A DNA stretch of 64,000 nucleotides from JBJEFI01 sp051873875 (GCA_051873875.1 JBJEFI010000060.1:1-64000), one strand, 5' to 3'. Positions 53,880 through 63,065 are shown, counted from the stretch's first letter. Translations and numbers: made by a program. The notes: generated from the sequence alone by a model not told the origin.

Positions 53880-54278
53880 TTAAACTAACGCTTCCTTAAT
53901 GTTAGAAAGTACGCCATTTATAAATTTCTTTGAATGGTCATCTCCAAATACTTTTGCAATCTCAATTGCTTCATTAATAGAAACGTTATGTGGAATATCT
54001 TCTACATACTTCATTTCATATACAGCCATTCGTACAATATTACGATCAATAATTCCTAGTCGCTCTATCGTCCATTTTTTTAAATATGGTTTAATTGTTG
54101 CATCAACATCTTCTATATTATCTATGCAGCCAACTACTAATTCTTTAAGAAATTGAACATCCGCTTCTTTTTCACCTTCTGCTAAAACAGATTGGATTGC
54201 TTCTTCTGGTGAAGATTTAATTAAATCAATTTGGTATAGTGCTTGTAACGCTTTTTCCCTAGCAGTTCTTCTTGTCAT
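53880..54278 (-). CDS. nusB: Transcription antitermination factor NusB
   Basis: 132-residue all-helical boxA RNA-binding protein that with S10/NusE acts in rRNA antitermination. N-terminal RRTAREKALQALYQID and C-terminal NEAIEIAKVFGDDHSKKFINGVL are characteristic. The ATG at 54278 follows AAAGGAG. The 240 nt upstream contain a possible promoter but no gene. Confidence 0.94.
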   Translation of the reverse strand: MTRRTAREKALQALYQIDLIKSSPEEAIQSVLAEGEKEADVQFLKELVVGCIDNIEDVDATIKPYLKKWTIERLGIIDRNIVRMAVYEMKYVEDIPHNVSINEAIEIAKVFGDDHSKKFINGVLSNIKEALV

Positions 54279-54500
54279 TTTTTCGTACTCCTTTACTTGC
54301 ACAAATGTATCTTCGTTCTAGTTTAATCACTTTTTATATGTTTAACACACAAGATAATAACACACTTTGCCTAAAAACAAAATAAAAATAAGAAAAAGCC
54401 TCTCTCATCTATCCCAAATCCGAACTTTCTTGTCCTATTTCAAAATATTAACTAGCTATTTAGCAGAAAAATATATTCATTCCATATTATTTACCAAAAT

Positions 54501-54538
54501 AAAAAGGAGATAAATGAAAACCATTCATCTCCCTTTCA
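54501..54538 (-). terminator. Terminator of the accB-accC-yqhY operon
   Basis: GGAGATAAATG (54506-54516) pairs with 54522-54532 just after yqhY; TTTTTATTTT follows on the minus strand. Confidence 0.85.
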
Positions 54539-54542
54539 CTTG

Positions 54543-54926
54543 TTATTCTACGTCTTCTTGCTTATCAAATTGAATGCCAACGATATGAACATTCACTTCT
54601 TTTAATTCTAAGCCAGTCATTGTTAACAATGCTTGACGTACGTTTTCTTGTACCTGCTCTGCTACAGTTGGAATAGAAACACCAAAACGCATTTGAACGA
54701 AAATATCGATCTTAATGCCTTCTTCTGATAAATCTACTTTTACACCTTTGCCGTGGTTTTTACGACCAAGACGTTCAACAACGTCTGATGCAAAACTACC
54801 ACGCATTGAAACAACACCTTCAATTTCAGTTGTTGCAATCCCTGCGATTACTTCAATTACTTCTGGTGCAATTTCAACTTTCCCTAATTTTTCTTCTCCC
54901 ATTTGTAACATATTATTTTCTACCAT
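54543..54926 (-). CDS. yqhY: Asp23/Gls24 family envelope-stress protein YqhY
   Basis: 127 residues with the Asp23 domain (GKVEIAPEVIEVIAGIATTEIEGVVSM ... VAEQVQENVRQAL). In B. subtilis YqhY is linked to acetyl-CoA carboxylase control and is encoded with accBC, as here. The ATG at 54926 follows GGAGGG by 7 nt; the longer frame overlaps the accC stop and the site itself. Confidence 0.9.
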   Translation of the reverse strand: MVENNMLQMGEEKLGKVEIAPEVIEVIAGIATTEIEGVVSMRGSFASDVVERLGRKNHGKGVKVDLSEEGIKIDIFVQMRFGVSIPTVAEQVQENVRQALLTMTGLELKEVNVHIVGIQFDKQEDVE

Positions 54927-54940
54927 ATGTGTACCCTCCA

Positions 54941-56293
54941 TTATTGTTTGATGGTTTCCTTCATTTCAAGGAACTTCGTATTGAAATCACCGTTTACGAA
55001 TCGCTCATCCTCTAATAATTGTAAGTGAAATGGTATTGTTGTATAGATTCCTTCAATGACAAACTCACTTAATGCACGCTTCATTTTTGAAATTGCTTCT
55101 TCTCTTGTATTACCATGCACAATTAGTTTGGCAATCATGGAATCGTAATATGGTGGAATTTTATAGCCTGTATATGCAGCTGAATCGACACGAACTCCAA
55201 ATCCACCAGGTGGTAAATACATTGTAATTTGCCCTGGAGAAGGCATAAAGTTCTTATCTGGATTTTCTGCGTTAATACGACATTCAATTGCCCACCCATT
55301 AAAAGAAATATCTTCTTGTGTATATGGAAGCTTTTCTCCTGATGCAATTAAGATTTGCTGCTTGATTAAATCGACTCCGGTTACCATCTCTGTTACAGGA
55401 TGTTCAACTTGAATACGAGTATTCATCTCCATGAAATAAAATTTATTATGATTATGCTCATATATAAATTCTACCGTACCTGCACCTGTATAATCAACTG
55501 CTTTTGCAGCTTGAACGGCCGCTTCACCCATTTTTTTTCGCATTTCTTCACTAATTGCAGGAGATGGAGTCTCTTCTACTAACTTTTGCATTCTTCTTTG
55601 GATCGTACAATCACGTTCACCAAGGTGAATTGTATTTCCATAATTATCTGCTAATACTTGAATTTCCACATGACGGAAATCTTCAATATATCTTTCTAAG
55701 TATACGCCAGGATTACCAAATGCAGTACTCGCTTCTTGTTGCGTAATAGAAATTCCTTTAATTAATTCTTCTTCATTTCTCGCAACACGAATCCCTTTAC
55801 CACCACCACCAGCTGTCGCCTTAATGATGATTGGATACCCCATTTTATTTGCTAAGCTAATCGCTTCTTCAATATTTTTAATAATGCCATCGCTCCCTGG
55901 TACAATTGGAACCCCAGCCTCTTTCATTGTTTCTCTTGCTACGTCTTTTATTCCCATCTTCATAATAGATTCTACTCGAGGTCCGATGAAAATAATCCCG
56001 CACTCATTACACAGTTCTGCGAAACTAGCATTTTCGGCTAAGAATCCATATCCTGGATGAATAGCGTCACATTGTGTTAACGTAGCTATTGAAATAATAT
56101 TCGTGAAGTTTAAGTAACTTTCTTTTGATGATGTTGGCCCAACACAATAAGCTTCATCTGCTAATTGTACATGAAGGGCCTCTTTGTCCCCCTCAGAAAA
56201 AATAGCTACCGTTTTCACATCTAATTCACGGCATGCACGAATAATTCGAATTGCAATTTCGCCACGATTGGCAATTAACACTTTTTTTATCAT
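54941..56293 (-). CDS. accC: Acetyl-CoA carboxylase, biotin carboxylase subunit
   Basis: Carboxylates the AccB biotin with bicarbonate and ATP. 450 residues, ATP-grasp: KATAGGGGKGIRVA, FMEMNTRIQVEHPVTEM and the N-terminal ANRGEIAIRIIRA. Second gene of accB-accC-yqhY, 13 nt after accB. It could also supply the YqjD carboxyltransferase; that is speculation. Confidence 0.96.
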   Translation of the reverse strand: MIKKVLIANRGEIAIRIIRACRELDVKTVAIFSEGDKEALHVQLADEAYCVGPTSSKESYLNFTNIISIATLTQCDAIHPGYGFLAENASFAELCNECGIIFIGPRVESIMKMGIKDVARETMKEAGVPIVPGSDGIIKNIEEAISLANKMGYPIIIKATAGGGGKGIRVARNEEELIKGISITQQEASTAFGNPGVYLERYIEDFRHVEIQVLADNYGNTIHLGERDCTIQRRMQKLVEETPSPAISEEMRKKMGEAAVQAAKAVDYTGAGTVEFIYEHNHNKFYFMEMNTRIQVEHPVTEMVTGVDLIKQQILIASGEKLPYTQEDISFNGWAIECRINAENPDKNFMPSPGQITMYLPPGGFGVRVDSAAYTGYKIPPYYDSMIAKLIVHGNTREEAISKMKRALSEFVIEGIYTTIPFHLQLLEDERFVNGDFNTKFLEMKETIKQ

Positions 56294-56306
56294 TGGTTAC
56301 AACCCC

Positions 56307-56804
56307 TTATGCTCGAACTCTAAATAACGGTTGTCCATATTCTACTAATTGACCGTTTTCCGCTAGTACTTCTACTACTTCTCCAGTTAATTCTGCTTCA
56401 ATCTCATTAAATAATTTCATCGCTTCGACAATACAAACAACTGTATCATCACTTACTTTATCTCCCACTTTTACATAGGCAGGTTGGTCTGGTGATGGAG
56501 ATATATAAAAAGTACCTACCATTGGCGATTTAATTTCTTTTAAATTTGCATCTTGTACTTTTTCAGAAACTACAGGAGCTACAGGTTGTGCCTGTTGCAC
56601 GACTGGAGTAGCTTGTTGTACTGGTTCCTGTACTGTAACAGCAGTTTGAACTGGCGCTGCAACTGCTTGAACTGGAGTTTCTACAACAACTTTTCCTACT
56701 TCTTTACGTAATTTTAAGCTTGTCCCATTTTCTTCAAATTCTAACTCACTAAGCGTTGATTGATCAACTAAACGTATTAACTCTCGAATTTCTTGAATTT
56801 TCAT
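56307..56804 (-). CDS. accB: Biotin carboxyl carrier protein AccB
   Basis: 165 residues: an N-terminal helical part, a Pro/Ala/Val/Gln-rich linker (about 48-85) and a C-terminal biotinyl domain with the biotin lysine in VEAMKLFNEIEAE. The ATG at 56804 follows AAGGTGGG by 6 nt. First gene of the operon; upstream is a perfect 17-bp palindrome. Confidence 0.95.
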   Translation of the reverse strand: MKIQEIRELIRLVDQSTLSELEFEENGTSLKLRKEVGKVVVETPVQAVAAPVQTAVTVQEPVQQATPVVQQAQPVAPVVSEKVQDANLKEIKSPMVGTFYISPSPDQPAYVKVGDKVSDDTVVCIVEAMKLFNEIEAELTGEVVEVLAENGQLVEYGQPLFRVRA

Positions 56805-56884
56805 GTTTAACCCACCTTTTCTTGTTATCACCTTTTATATTAAGGTAATTTTAAGAACTTTTCCACTTTTCAGTAACTACATAA

Positions 56885-56901
56885 TAGTGGTCAGACCACT
56901 A
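56885..56901 (-). promoter_or_regulatory. Palindromic operator candidate upstream of accB
   Basis: TAGTGGTCAGACCACTA: perfect 8-bp arms around one central base. The core TGGTC-N-GACCA has the form of FadR-subfamily GntR operators. It sits about 80 nt before accB, next to a possible -10 TATTAT on the minus strand. It does not resemble the FapR site known for Bacillus lipid genes. Confidence 0.55.
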
Positions 56902-56904
56902 CAA

Positions 56905-56933
56905 CAAAGAAAAAACTGGCTAATAAGCCAGAT
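56905..56933 (-). terminator. Terminator of the spoIIIA operon
   Basis: CTGGCT and AGCCAG around a 4-nt loop (56916-56931), then TTTTTTCTTTG on the minus strand, 33 nt after spoIIIAH. Confidence 0.85.
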
Positions 56934-56965
56934 TCTATTTTCTTTCTGCTATTATACTATACTAG

Positions 56966-57490
56966 TTATTTTTTGGGAACTTGAAATTGAACAGCCACTT
57001 CTTTTTGTCCTAATTCTTTTCTAACTACTTTAATAATCTCGTTTGCTTTTTTCTTAGAATCCTGTTGTGTAACAACGTATACTTGTACTTCATTTTCCTC
57101 CGCTTTTACTAACACATCGTTATATCCTTGTGTTTTAATTACCCCTTCTATGGTTGCTTCCTTTTCACCAAGTTCTATCAACTGCTCTGATTTCTCAATT
57201 AATTCGTTCTTTTTGTCTGCTGTAATATCTTTTGCAGCTGCCATTGCCATTAACTCTTCTTTTAATGCATCACGTTGCTCGTTAATTTTCAATCGTAATT
57301 GGGTTAACTCCGCACTCGTCCCCTCTTTTACCGTCATTTTACCTGTTCCACTTGTTTCTTTTGATTCTTTACCTTGTTGTTCTTCAACTAAATTAGTTGT
57401 TCCCATATCTGGATTTGTCACATAATAAACTGATAAAACAATAACTAATGTTAACATTGTTAACAACCACATTGTTTGTTTTCTTAACAT
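56966..57490 (-). CDS. spoIIIAH: Stage III sporulation protein AH
   Basis: Mother-cell membrane protein whose extracytoplasmic domain binds forespore SpoIIQ to form the channel (Q-AH zipper). 174 residues: one N-terminal helix (about 6-26), a Glu/Lys/Thr-rich linker and a ring-building-motif domain (EVQVYVVTQQDSKKKANEIIKVVRKE). Shorter than the B. subtilis protein (218), mainly in the linker. Last gene of spoIIIA. Confidence 0.94.
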   Translation of the reverse strand: MLRKQTMWLLTMLTLVIVLSVYYVTNPDMGTTNLVEEQQGKESKETSGTGKMTVKEGTSAELTQLRLKINEQRDALKEELMAMAAAKDITADKKNELIEKSEQLIELGEKEATIEGVIKTQGYNDVLVKAEENEVQVYVVTQQDSKKKANEIIKVVRKELGQKEVAVQFQVPKK

Positions 57491-57502
57491 TTTTCTTTCC
57501 CC

Positions 57503-58150
57503 CTATCTCTTCATTGGCAATACTGACACACGATTACTACCTACCCCTAAAACTCTCGTCACCGCTTCAATAACCATCTGTTTTACTTCAATATTTTCTA
57601 CCCCATCGGCAACAACAAGTACTCCTTTTACATCAGCCTTTTCTGTTTTAATTACAAGTGGTTTTTCCTTTCCATCCTCTTTTAAAATAACCGCAGTCTG
57701 GTCTTTTTTTGTACTTTCTATCTTTCGTTTGCCACCTGTTTTATCCGTTTCTTCTGTAATTTGTGTGTGCTCATTTGTATTTTTTTCTAATATTTGAGTA
57801 TCACTTGCTTCTAAGTTCACCATTACACTCACATTTTTTACTCCTGAAATTGTTTCAAGCATCTTTTTTAATTGTTGTTCATACCTTCCTTCTTCTTTTG
57901 CAATTTCAGGGGAAGTATTTCGATTTTGTTTAAATGTTTCAACCGTTTCTTCTGTATTTTGATTTGTAATTTTCGGTGTTGTTTGTACTGGGGTTAACGT
58001 TTTAGAGTTTCCAAGTTGCACTATTCCCATAATTGCAATCCCTACTAAGAGTACGACTCCCATCGTTTTTGTATTTAATTTGCTTTCGCCCGTTTTCTCA
58101 TCCTTTTTAAATAGCCGAAAATAGTCTACTAAACTTTTCTTTTCTTTCAT
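57503..58150 (-). CDS. spoIIIAG: Stage III sporulation protein AG
   Basis: 215-residue channel-ring protein: membrane helix at about 29-46, then a ring-building-motif domain (YEQQLKKMLETISGVKNVSVMVNLE and the later GVLVVADGVENIEVKQMVIEAV). The start overlaps the spoIIIAF stop (TAATG). Confidence 0.95.
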   Translation of the reverse strand: MKEKKSLVDYFRLFKKDEKTGESKLNTKTMGVVLLVGIAIMGIVQLGNSKTLTPVQTTPKITNQNTEETVETFKQNRNTSPEIAKEEGRYEQQLKKMLETISGVKNVSVMVNLEASDTQILEKNTNEHTQITEETDKTGGKRKIESTKKDQTAVILKEDGKEKPLVIKTEKADVKGVLVVADGVENIEVKQMVIEAVTRVLGVGSNRVSVLPMKR

Positions 58151-58779
58151 TACTCATTCGTCCCCCCTTCTACACCTAGTGCAATATTTTCTTGTGCAAT
58201 CCCCCATTTTTCTGACAAAAGTGCAAGTATTTCCTCTTTTGCTAGAATGGTTGTTTCTTTTTCAATAAGAGAAGCAGTTGCATCAATTACCACTTCCTTT
58301 ACTGATCCAATCGTTTCTGAAGATGTAGGTTGTCCTTCCTTTAGCTTAACGTTGACCACTTGTATGTCGTCATTAGACTGAATTGCTTCTATATTTTCTT
58401 TTGGAACTACTTCTACAGAAACAACCTCTTGATTAAACTGCTTGAATACATCCTTTTGCACTTGTTCCTTTAATTGGACAGCCATCTGTTTTAAAATATA
58501 TGCACGTTGTGTGTCTTCTATTTCACTTTTTGTTAAATTTAATTGATTTTCTACTTCTCCATTTGCAATATACGTTTCTGGTTTAAAAGATGAAATAACT
58601 TGAGCAATGTCCGCCCTAAACAATTGAAATAACGGATTTAAAATAATTGTAATTAGCAATAAGCCAACAACCATTTTTACATATTTACCCATATTAGAAT
58701 TGGGTAAAATCATACTTAACACGGTTGCAAATAAAATAAAAACAACAATATTACTAACCCACTCTACAATAAAACCCAT
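58150..58779 (-). CDS. spoIIIAF: Stage III sporulation protein AF
   Basis: 209 residues with two N-terminal membrane helices (about 5-25, 34-50) and a soluble domain (VEVVPKENIEAI ... EEILALLSEKWGIAQENI) of the ring-building type. 4 nt after spoIIIAE. Confidence 0.94.
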   Translation of the reverse strand: MGFIVEWVSNIVVFILFATVLSMILPNSNMGKYVKMVVGLLLITIILNPLFQLFRADIAQVISSFKPETYIANGEVENQLNLTKSEIEDTQRAYILKQMAVQLKEQVQKDVFKQFNQEVVSVEVVPKENIEAIQSNDDIQVVNVKLKEGQPTSSETIGSVKEVVIDATASLIEKETTILAKEEILALLSEKWGIAQENIALGVEGGTNE

Positions 58780-58783
58780 TTTT

Positions 58784-59971
58784 TCACCTCATCATCATTG
58801 TGATATTGCCAGCCGTAATAATAACGGTAATGCAAAGGAAAAACATAAGCGAAACGATTGCCAAAGAGGTGAAAACATACAGTATACTTTTACCAATTAC
58901 ATCTAAACATTTCACAATTGAACCACCTGCAATTGGCTGTAAAACTGCACTTGTAAATTTATAAATTAATGCAATTGCAAAGATTTTTAAAGCTGGAAAT
59001 GCAGCAATAAGTAATAAAATAACGACACCAGAAATTCCCACCATATTTTTCAAAATAGCGGAAGCACTAATGACCGTATCTGTCGCTTCTGTAAATGCCC
59101 TTCCGACAACTGGAATGAAATTACTTGTCACAAATTTAGCTGTTTTAACAGCTAGTCCATCTGAAATAGCTGTTGCTGTCCCTTGAACAGAAATGACACC
59201 TAGAAAAATCGTTAAAAAAACACTTATGAGCCAGATTCCCGCTTTGTTTAACAAATTTGCGAGACTAGTTACTTTATATTCTGAGTTAATTTGACTAACG
59301 ATATTTAAAATAGCTGCCAGTAAGAAAAGTGGGAGCACAAAATATTTCATTAATAATCCGCTCGTATTCATTAAAAATAGAATAAGCGGATGAAAAAAAG
59401 CTGCCGACAGAACAGAACCAGTTGTGGCAATTAACCCTAGTAATAATGGTAATAGTGCTAACACAAAGCCAATCATCATTTCAATCGTTTCTAACGTATA
59501 CGTGGTAACTAGATGAAAACTATTAAGAGTAAAAACGATTAATACGAGAAAAATCACAATCTCTGCTATCTTGCTCACTGTACTTTTTTCAAATGCAGAC
59601 TGTAAGGCATTTAAAACAGCACTAAATATAGTCAATACAATGAGTGTTCCCATTAACTTTCCATTTGCTAATACTTCATAAAACAAAAACTTTAATAAAC
59701 TAATAAACCATTCTTTTAAAGAAAAGGTCCCCTCCCCTTTCACAAAATCACTAAATGTTCCTCGTTGACTTTCTGGCAAGTAGCCACCATATTGATCCAT
59801 TAGCTGTTCCCAATAGCCTTGGACGTTTTCTAACCCCAAGGCATCCATACTTTCTTCTACTACTTTATCTTGAATATTTTCTATATTGGTGGAAGTCGTA
59901 GCTTGTACATCATTTGGTATCAAAAATAAAACAAGGAAAAGGAGAAAGAATATTCCTTTTGCTTTTTTCAT
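58784..59971 (-). CDS. spoIIIAE: Stage III sporulation protein AE
   Basis: 395-residue polytopic membrane protein with an N-terminal signal peptide (KGIFFLLFLVLFLIPNDVQA), an extracytoplasmic segment (about 25-95) and six to seven helices. Core of the feeding-tube export apparatus. The ATG follows AGGAGAGG. Confidence 0.95.
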   Translation of the reverse strand: MKKAKGIFFLLFLVLFLIPNDVQATTSTNIENIQDKVVEESMDALGLENVQGYWEQLMDQYGGYLPESQRGTFSDFVKGEGTFSLKEWFISLLKFLFYEVLANGKLMGTLIVLTIFSAVLNALQSAFEKSTVSKIAEIVIFLVLIVFTLNSFHLVTTYTLETIEMMIGFVLALLPLLLGLIATTGSVLSAAFFHPLILFLMNTSGLLMKYFVLPLFLLAAILNIVSQINSEYKVTSLANLLNKAGIWLISVFLTIFLGVISVQGTATAISDGLAVKTAKFVTSNFIPVVGRAFTEATDTVISASAILKNMVGISGVVILLLIAAFPALKIFAIALIYKFTSAVLQPIAGGSIVKCLDVIGKSILYVFTSLAIVSLMFFLCITVIITAGNITMMMR

Positions 59972-59993
59972 ACAATCCTCTCCTTATCACTTC

Positions 59994-60386
59994 TTATACT
60001 TTCGGTAAAAAACCTAATATGGTTTCAATGACAACCGTTAAAATCGGAATAGCCAACGCCAAAATTAATATTTTTCCAGCCAACTCTATTTTAGAAGCAA
60101 TTGTTCCTTGTCCAGCGTCCTTTGTAATTTGAGAACCAAATTCGGCAATATAGGCAATGCCGATAATTTTCAAAAGAGTTTCTACATACACCATATTAAT
60201 ATTTGTTGATTGCGCTATTCGAGTAATCATTCCTAGTACGTTGCTTATTTGATTCATTAAGTAAAGAAACATAACCGTTCCAACAAATACAACAAATAGG
60301 GTTGTCAAATTCGATTTATATTCTTTTAATAAAGACGCCAAAAAAGTTGCAATTAAACCAATACCAACAATTTTTAAAATTTCAAT
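59994..60386 (-). CDS. spoIIIAD: Stage III sporulation protein AD, apparent AUU start
   Basis: Small membrane protein of the SpoIIIA complex with two or three helices plus a C-terminal hydrophobic region. Protein homology extends upstream of any ATG, GTG or TTG: ...EILKIVGIGLIATFLASLLKEYKS continues in frame and corresponds to the B. subtilis N-terminus (IDIVQIVGLGLIATFLSL). The only codon with a good site is ATT at 60384-60386, 6 nt after AGGAGGGG (60393-60400), giving 130 residues, the usual family length (about 133). A TTG at 60341 would cut off the first helix and lacks a ribosome-binding site; an in-frame TAG lies just beyond the site. Confidence 0.8.
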   Translation of the reverse strand: MEILKIVGIGLIATFLASLLKEYKSNLTTLFVVFVGTVMFLYLMNQISNVLGMITRIAQSTNINMVYVETLLKIIGIAYIAEFGSQITKDAGQGTIASKIELAGKILILALAIPILTVVIETILGFLPKV

Positions 60387-60404
60387 GACAATCCCCTCCT
60401 CACC

Positions 60405-60608
60405 CTATTGAAACAAAAAGACACTTTTTACTTTATCAAAGAGATCGTCAACAACGGTTGTGACACGAAACAATACAATGACGAAGGCAATAAGAACAAC
60501 ATACATGTTATAATCCTTTTGCCCAAATTTGTCTAAAATGGTTGTGATAAATGCAACTACTATTCCGATACCAGCAATTTGAAAAATGAGTGATACATCT
60601 AACTCCAT
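60405..60608 (-). CDS. spoIIIAC: Stage III sporulation protein AC
   Basis: 67 residues, two membrane helices (about 8-26 and 33-52), matching the 68-residue family. 18 nt before the spoIIIAD AUU start. Confidence 0.94.
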   Translation of the reverse strand: MELDVSLIFQIAGIGIVVAFITTILDKFGQKDYNMYVVLIAFVIVLFRVTTVVDDLFDKVKSVFLFQ

Positions 60609-60626
60609 CTCCCCTAACTCCTCTCC

Positions 60627-61142
60627 TTAATAAAGAATAATGACAAGTAATAATCCTACTAATACTCCCATCATTTTAGCCATTTTTTCATATTGCTGTT
60701 GCCTTTCAACCGCCTCTGTCTCCATTCGATTTAAATGATTCATTGTCAGCAAAATATGTTTTTGTTGGGAAATACGATCATGTAGACCGAGCGTTTCTCC
60801 AAATTGAAGTAGAATTTGGCAATCTTCTTCTGTTAATGCACTTTTATTTTTAATTGCTTGTACCGATTCTTTCCACGCATCATTTACATTTAATAAACCC
60901 ATCCGCAAATTAGTAGCAAATTTTTGAAATAATTGGGCTAGAGGTTCTTTAAACTGCAAACTAATCTTTTCACAGGCGTCACTTAATGGGAGTTGGCTAA
61001 AAACAATTTCAGCTTCAAGGGATTGCAATCCATTTTTTAACATCCTAAGTTGTTTTGGCCGATCGGATACTTTTTTAGAAAAATAAAAACCATACCAAGT
61101 AGTAGATAGTAAAATTGCTAACATGCCAATTAGTTTTAACAT
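60627..61142 (-). CDS. spoIIIAB: Stage III sporulation protein AB
   Basis: 171 residues with helices at each end and a helical middle (MLKNGLQSLEAEIVFSQLPL ... LLQFGETLGLHDRISQQKH) related to GspF-type proteins. It overlaps spoIIIAA by 7 nt. Confidence 0.94.
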   Translation of the reverse strand: MLKLIGMLAILLSTTWYGFYFSKKVSDRPKQLRMLKNGLQSLEAEIVFSQLPLSDACEKISLQFKEPLAQLFQKFATNLRMGLLNVNDAWKESVQAIKNKSALTEEDCQILLQFGETLGLHDRISQQKHILLTMNHLNRMETEAVERQQQYEKMAKMMGVLVGLLLVIILY

Positions 61143-62059
61143 CGCAATGTCGGTTCCTTTCCATACAATACTTGTTGGTTGTGATTATAAATAACCGTTA
61201 CCATTCCTGGCCCATCTCGCCGAGACAAGATAATAATTCGTTTAAACGCCTCTTGTTGAAATAATTCATAAAGAGCTGGACGCTTTTTAATATCCTCTAG
61301 TTCATGACCATGAGCAGTAGCAATAACCGTTACACCTGAATGAATTGCCTCCATAATTGCTACTGTATCTTCGCTACGACCTATTTCATCGACAATTAAT
61401 ACTTCAGGACTCATAGAACGAATCATCATCATCATTCCTTCTGCTTTGGGACAAGCATCTAGCACGTCTACTCGTTGTCCTAAATGAAAGGTAGGAATTC
61501 CTTTTACACTTCCTGTAATTTCTGAACGTTCATCCACAATCCCTACTTTCGCAGAAGGATATTTCCTATCTATTCCTTCACTTACCATCCTTGCAATATC
61601 TCGAATTAATGTTGTTTTTCCTGTTTGTGGTGCGCCGATAATTAACGTATTTTGCCATCCAGCCTGAAATAAATAAGGGAGATATTGATTGGCTATCCCA
61701 ACTCGTTCTGTCGCAATTCGAATATTATAAGAGGTAATATCGCGAATCATCTTTACGCTTCCTTTATCTGTTACTACTTTTCCCGCTAATCCAATTCGAT
61801 GACCACCTACAATCGTAACAAATCCCCGCTTCAATTCTTCTTCTAATGTATACAAAGAATATTGGCTTAATTGATTTAATAAAAATGCACCATCTCGCTC
61901 TGTTACTGTATAAGAAAGTAACATTGCTTTGCTATTACCAATGCATTCTAAAGATCTTCCAATTCGAACTCTTATCTCTTCTAGTGGCTCTACAATATCG
62001 TTTAGATATGTATGCATCGTTGTTGGTAAAATACGCTGCACTTCAATTGGAATATTCAT
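61136..62059 (-). CDS. spoIIIAA: Stage III sporulation protein AA (ATPase)
   Basis: Secretion-type ATPase of the SpoIIIA apparatus, 307 residues. Walker A IIGAPQTGKTTLIRDI, Walker B VLIVDEIGRSEDTVAI and the conserved ATAHGHELEDI. First spoIIIA gene, 1 nt after yqhV. Confidence 0.96.
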   Translation of the reverse strand: MNIPIEVQRILPTTMHTYLNDIVEPLEEIRVRIGRSLECIGNSKAMLLSYTVTERDGAFLLNQLSQYSLYTLEEELKRGFVTIVGGHRIGLAGKVVTDKGSVKMIRDITSYNIRIATERVGIANQYLPYLFQAGWQNTLIIGAPQTGKTTLIRDIARMVSEGIDRKYPSAKVGIVDERSEITGSVKGIPTFHLGQRVDVLDACPKAEGMMMMIRSMSPEVLIVDEIGRSEDTVAIMEAIHSGVTVIATAHGHELEDIKKRPALYELFQQEAFKRIIILSRRDGPGMVTVIYNHNQQVLYGKEPTLRC

Positions 62060-62060
62060 T

Positions 62061-62342
62061 TTATCGAAATACTCCTACTAAAATACATGTCACACCAATC
62101 GCAACTAATACGAATTTAGCTGGAGATAATCCATGGGCTACACTAACTAAACCAATTGCCATTGTTGAAACTAAAATAAACGGCCCTATCATTGCTAGCA
62201 TGGCATTTAAGGCAATCGACTTTCGTATATCGTTAAAAGAAAGCATAGCGATTGCTGTTAATAGCTCTACACTCCCACCAATTAATCGCAATACAGCCAT
62301 TGCTAATACTCCTGTTGAAAAAGTATCTAACCAATTTTTCAT
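62061..62342 (-). CDS. yqhV: YqhV family membrane protein (DUF2619)
   Basis: 93 residues, three membrane helices (about 8-32, 44-66, 73-92). Directly in front of spoIIIAA with a 1-nt gap, so likely co-transcribed with spoIIIA. Function unknown. Confidence 0.85.
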   Translation of the reverse strand: MKNWLDTFSTGVLAMAVLRLIGGSVELLTAIAMLSFNDIRKSIALNAMLAMIGPFILVSTMAIGLVSVAHGLSPAKFVLVAIGVTCILVGVFR

Positions 62343-62459
62343 TTTTTCACCTTCTTGTCCACAAAAAAAATCATTTGTACAACCTTATGCCAAATCCACT
62401 TTTTTAAGAACAACAAAATAAGAATTGAAGCTATATGCCTTAACTTGATTGGGAAAAAA

Positions 62460-62502
62460 TAAAAAAATCACTATCCAATTAGTTGGATAGTGATTTTTTC
62501 TT
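62460..62502 (-). terminator. Terminator of efp
   Basis: A 15-bp perfect stem (AAAATCACTATCCAA and complement, 4-nt loop) just after efp with U-runs on both strands. It separates efp from yqhV-spoIIIA. Confidence 0.9.
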
Positions 62503-62507
62503 TATTA

Positions 62508-63065
62508 TTATGCGCGAGATACGTATTTACCTTCGCTTGTGTTAATTAATAATGTTTCACCTTCGTTAATGAAAATTGGAACTTGAACAACTAAGCCAGT
62601 TTCCATTTTAGCTGGTTTTGTTACGTTAGAAGCTGTGTCCCCTTTAATACCTGGTTCTGTTTCTTCTACTTTTAACTCAACAGTGTTTGGTAATTCTACC
62701 CCTAAAATTTCACCTTCAAAGCTCATGATTGAAACTTCCATATTTTCTTTTAAGAACTTTAATTCATAAGCGATTTGTGCTTCTGGGATTTCCACTTGCT
62801 CATAAGATTGGTTATCCATGAATACGTGTTGGTCACCCATTGCATATAAGTATTGCATTTTGCGGTTTGAGATTTGTGCTTTCGCTACTTTTTCACCAGC
62901 ACGGAATGTTTTCTCTTGTACTGCACCAGTACGTAAGTTACGTAATTTTGAACGAACGAACGCTGCACCTTTCCCTGGCTTTACGTGTTGGAAATCAAGC
63001 ACTTGCCAAATTGCGTTGTCTACTTCAATTGTAAGACCCGTACGAAAATCGTTTACTGATACCAT
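62508..63065 (-). CDS. efp: Elongation factor P
   Basis: Relieves ribosome stalling at polyproline. 185 residues, three-domain EF-P: KOW-like domain with the modified-lysine loop HVKPGKGAAFVR (Lys at 32), then two OB domains ending GDTASNVTKPAKMETG and the C-terminal YVSRA. The ATG at 63065 follows GGAGGAAAAAAGA. 18 nt after the peptidase gene. Confidence 0.97.
   Translation of the reverse strand: MVSVNDFRTGLTIEVDNAIWQVLDFQHVKPGKGAAFVRSKLRNLRTGAVQEKTFRAGEKVAKAQISNRKMQYLYAMGDQHVFMDNQSYEQVEIPEAQIAYELKFLKENMEVSIMSFEGEILGVELPNTVELKVEETEPGIKGDTASNVTKPAKMETGLVVQVPIFINEGETLLINTSEGKYVSRA

Noticed and set aside
61846..62421. 191-codon plus-strand frame across spoIIIAA and yqhV
   Set aside because: Lies opposite two well-supported genes; translation has no domain pattern.
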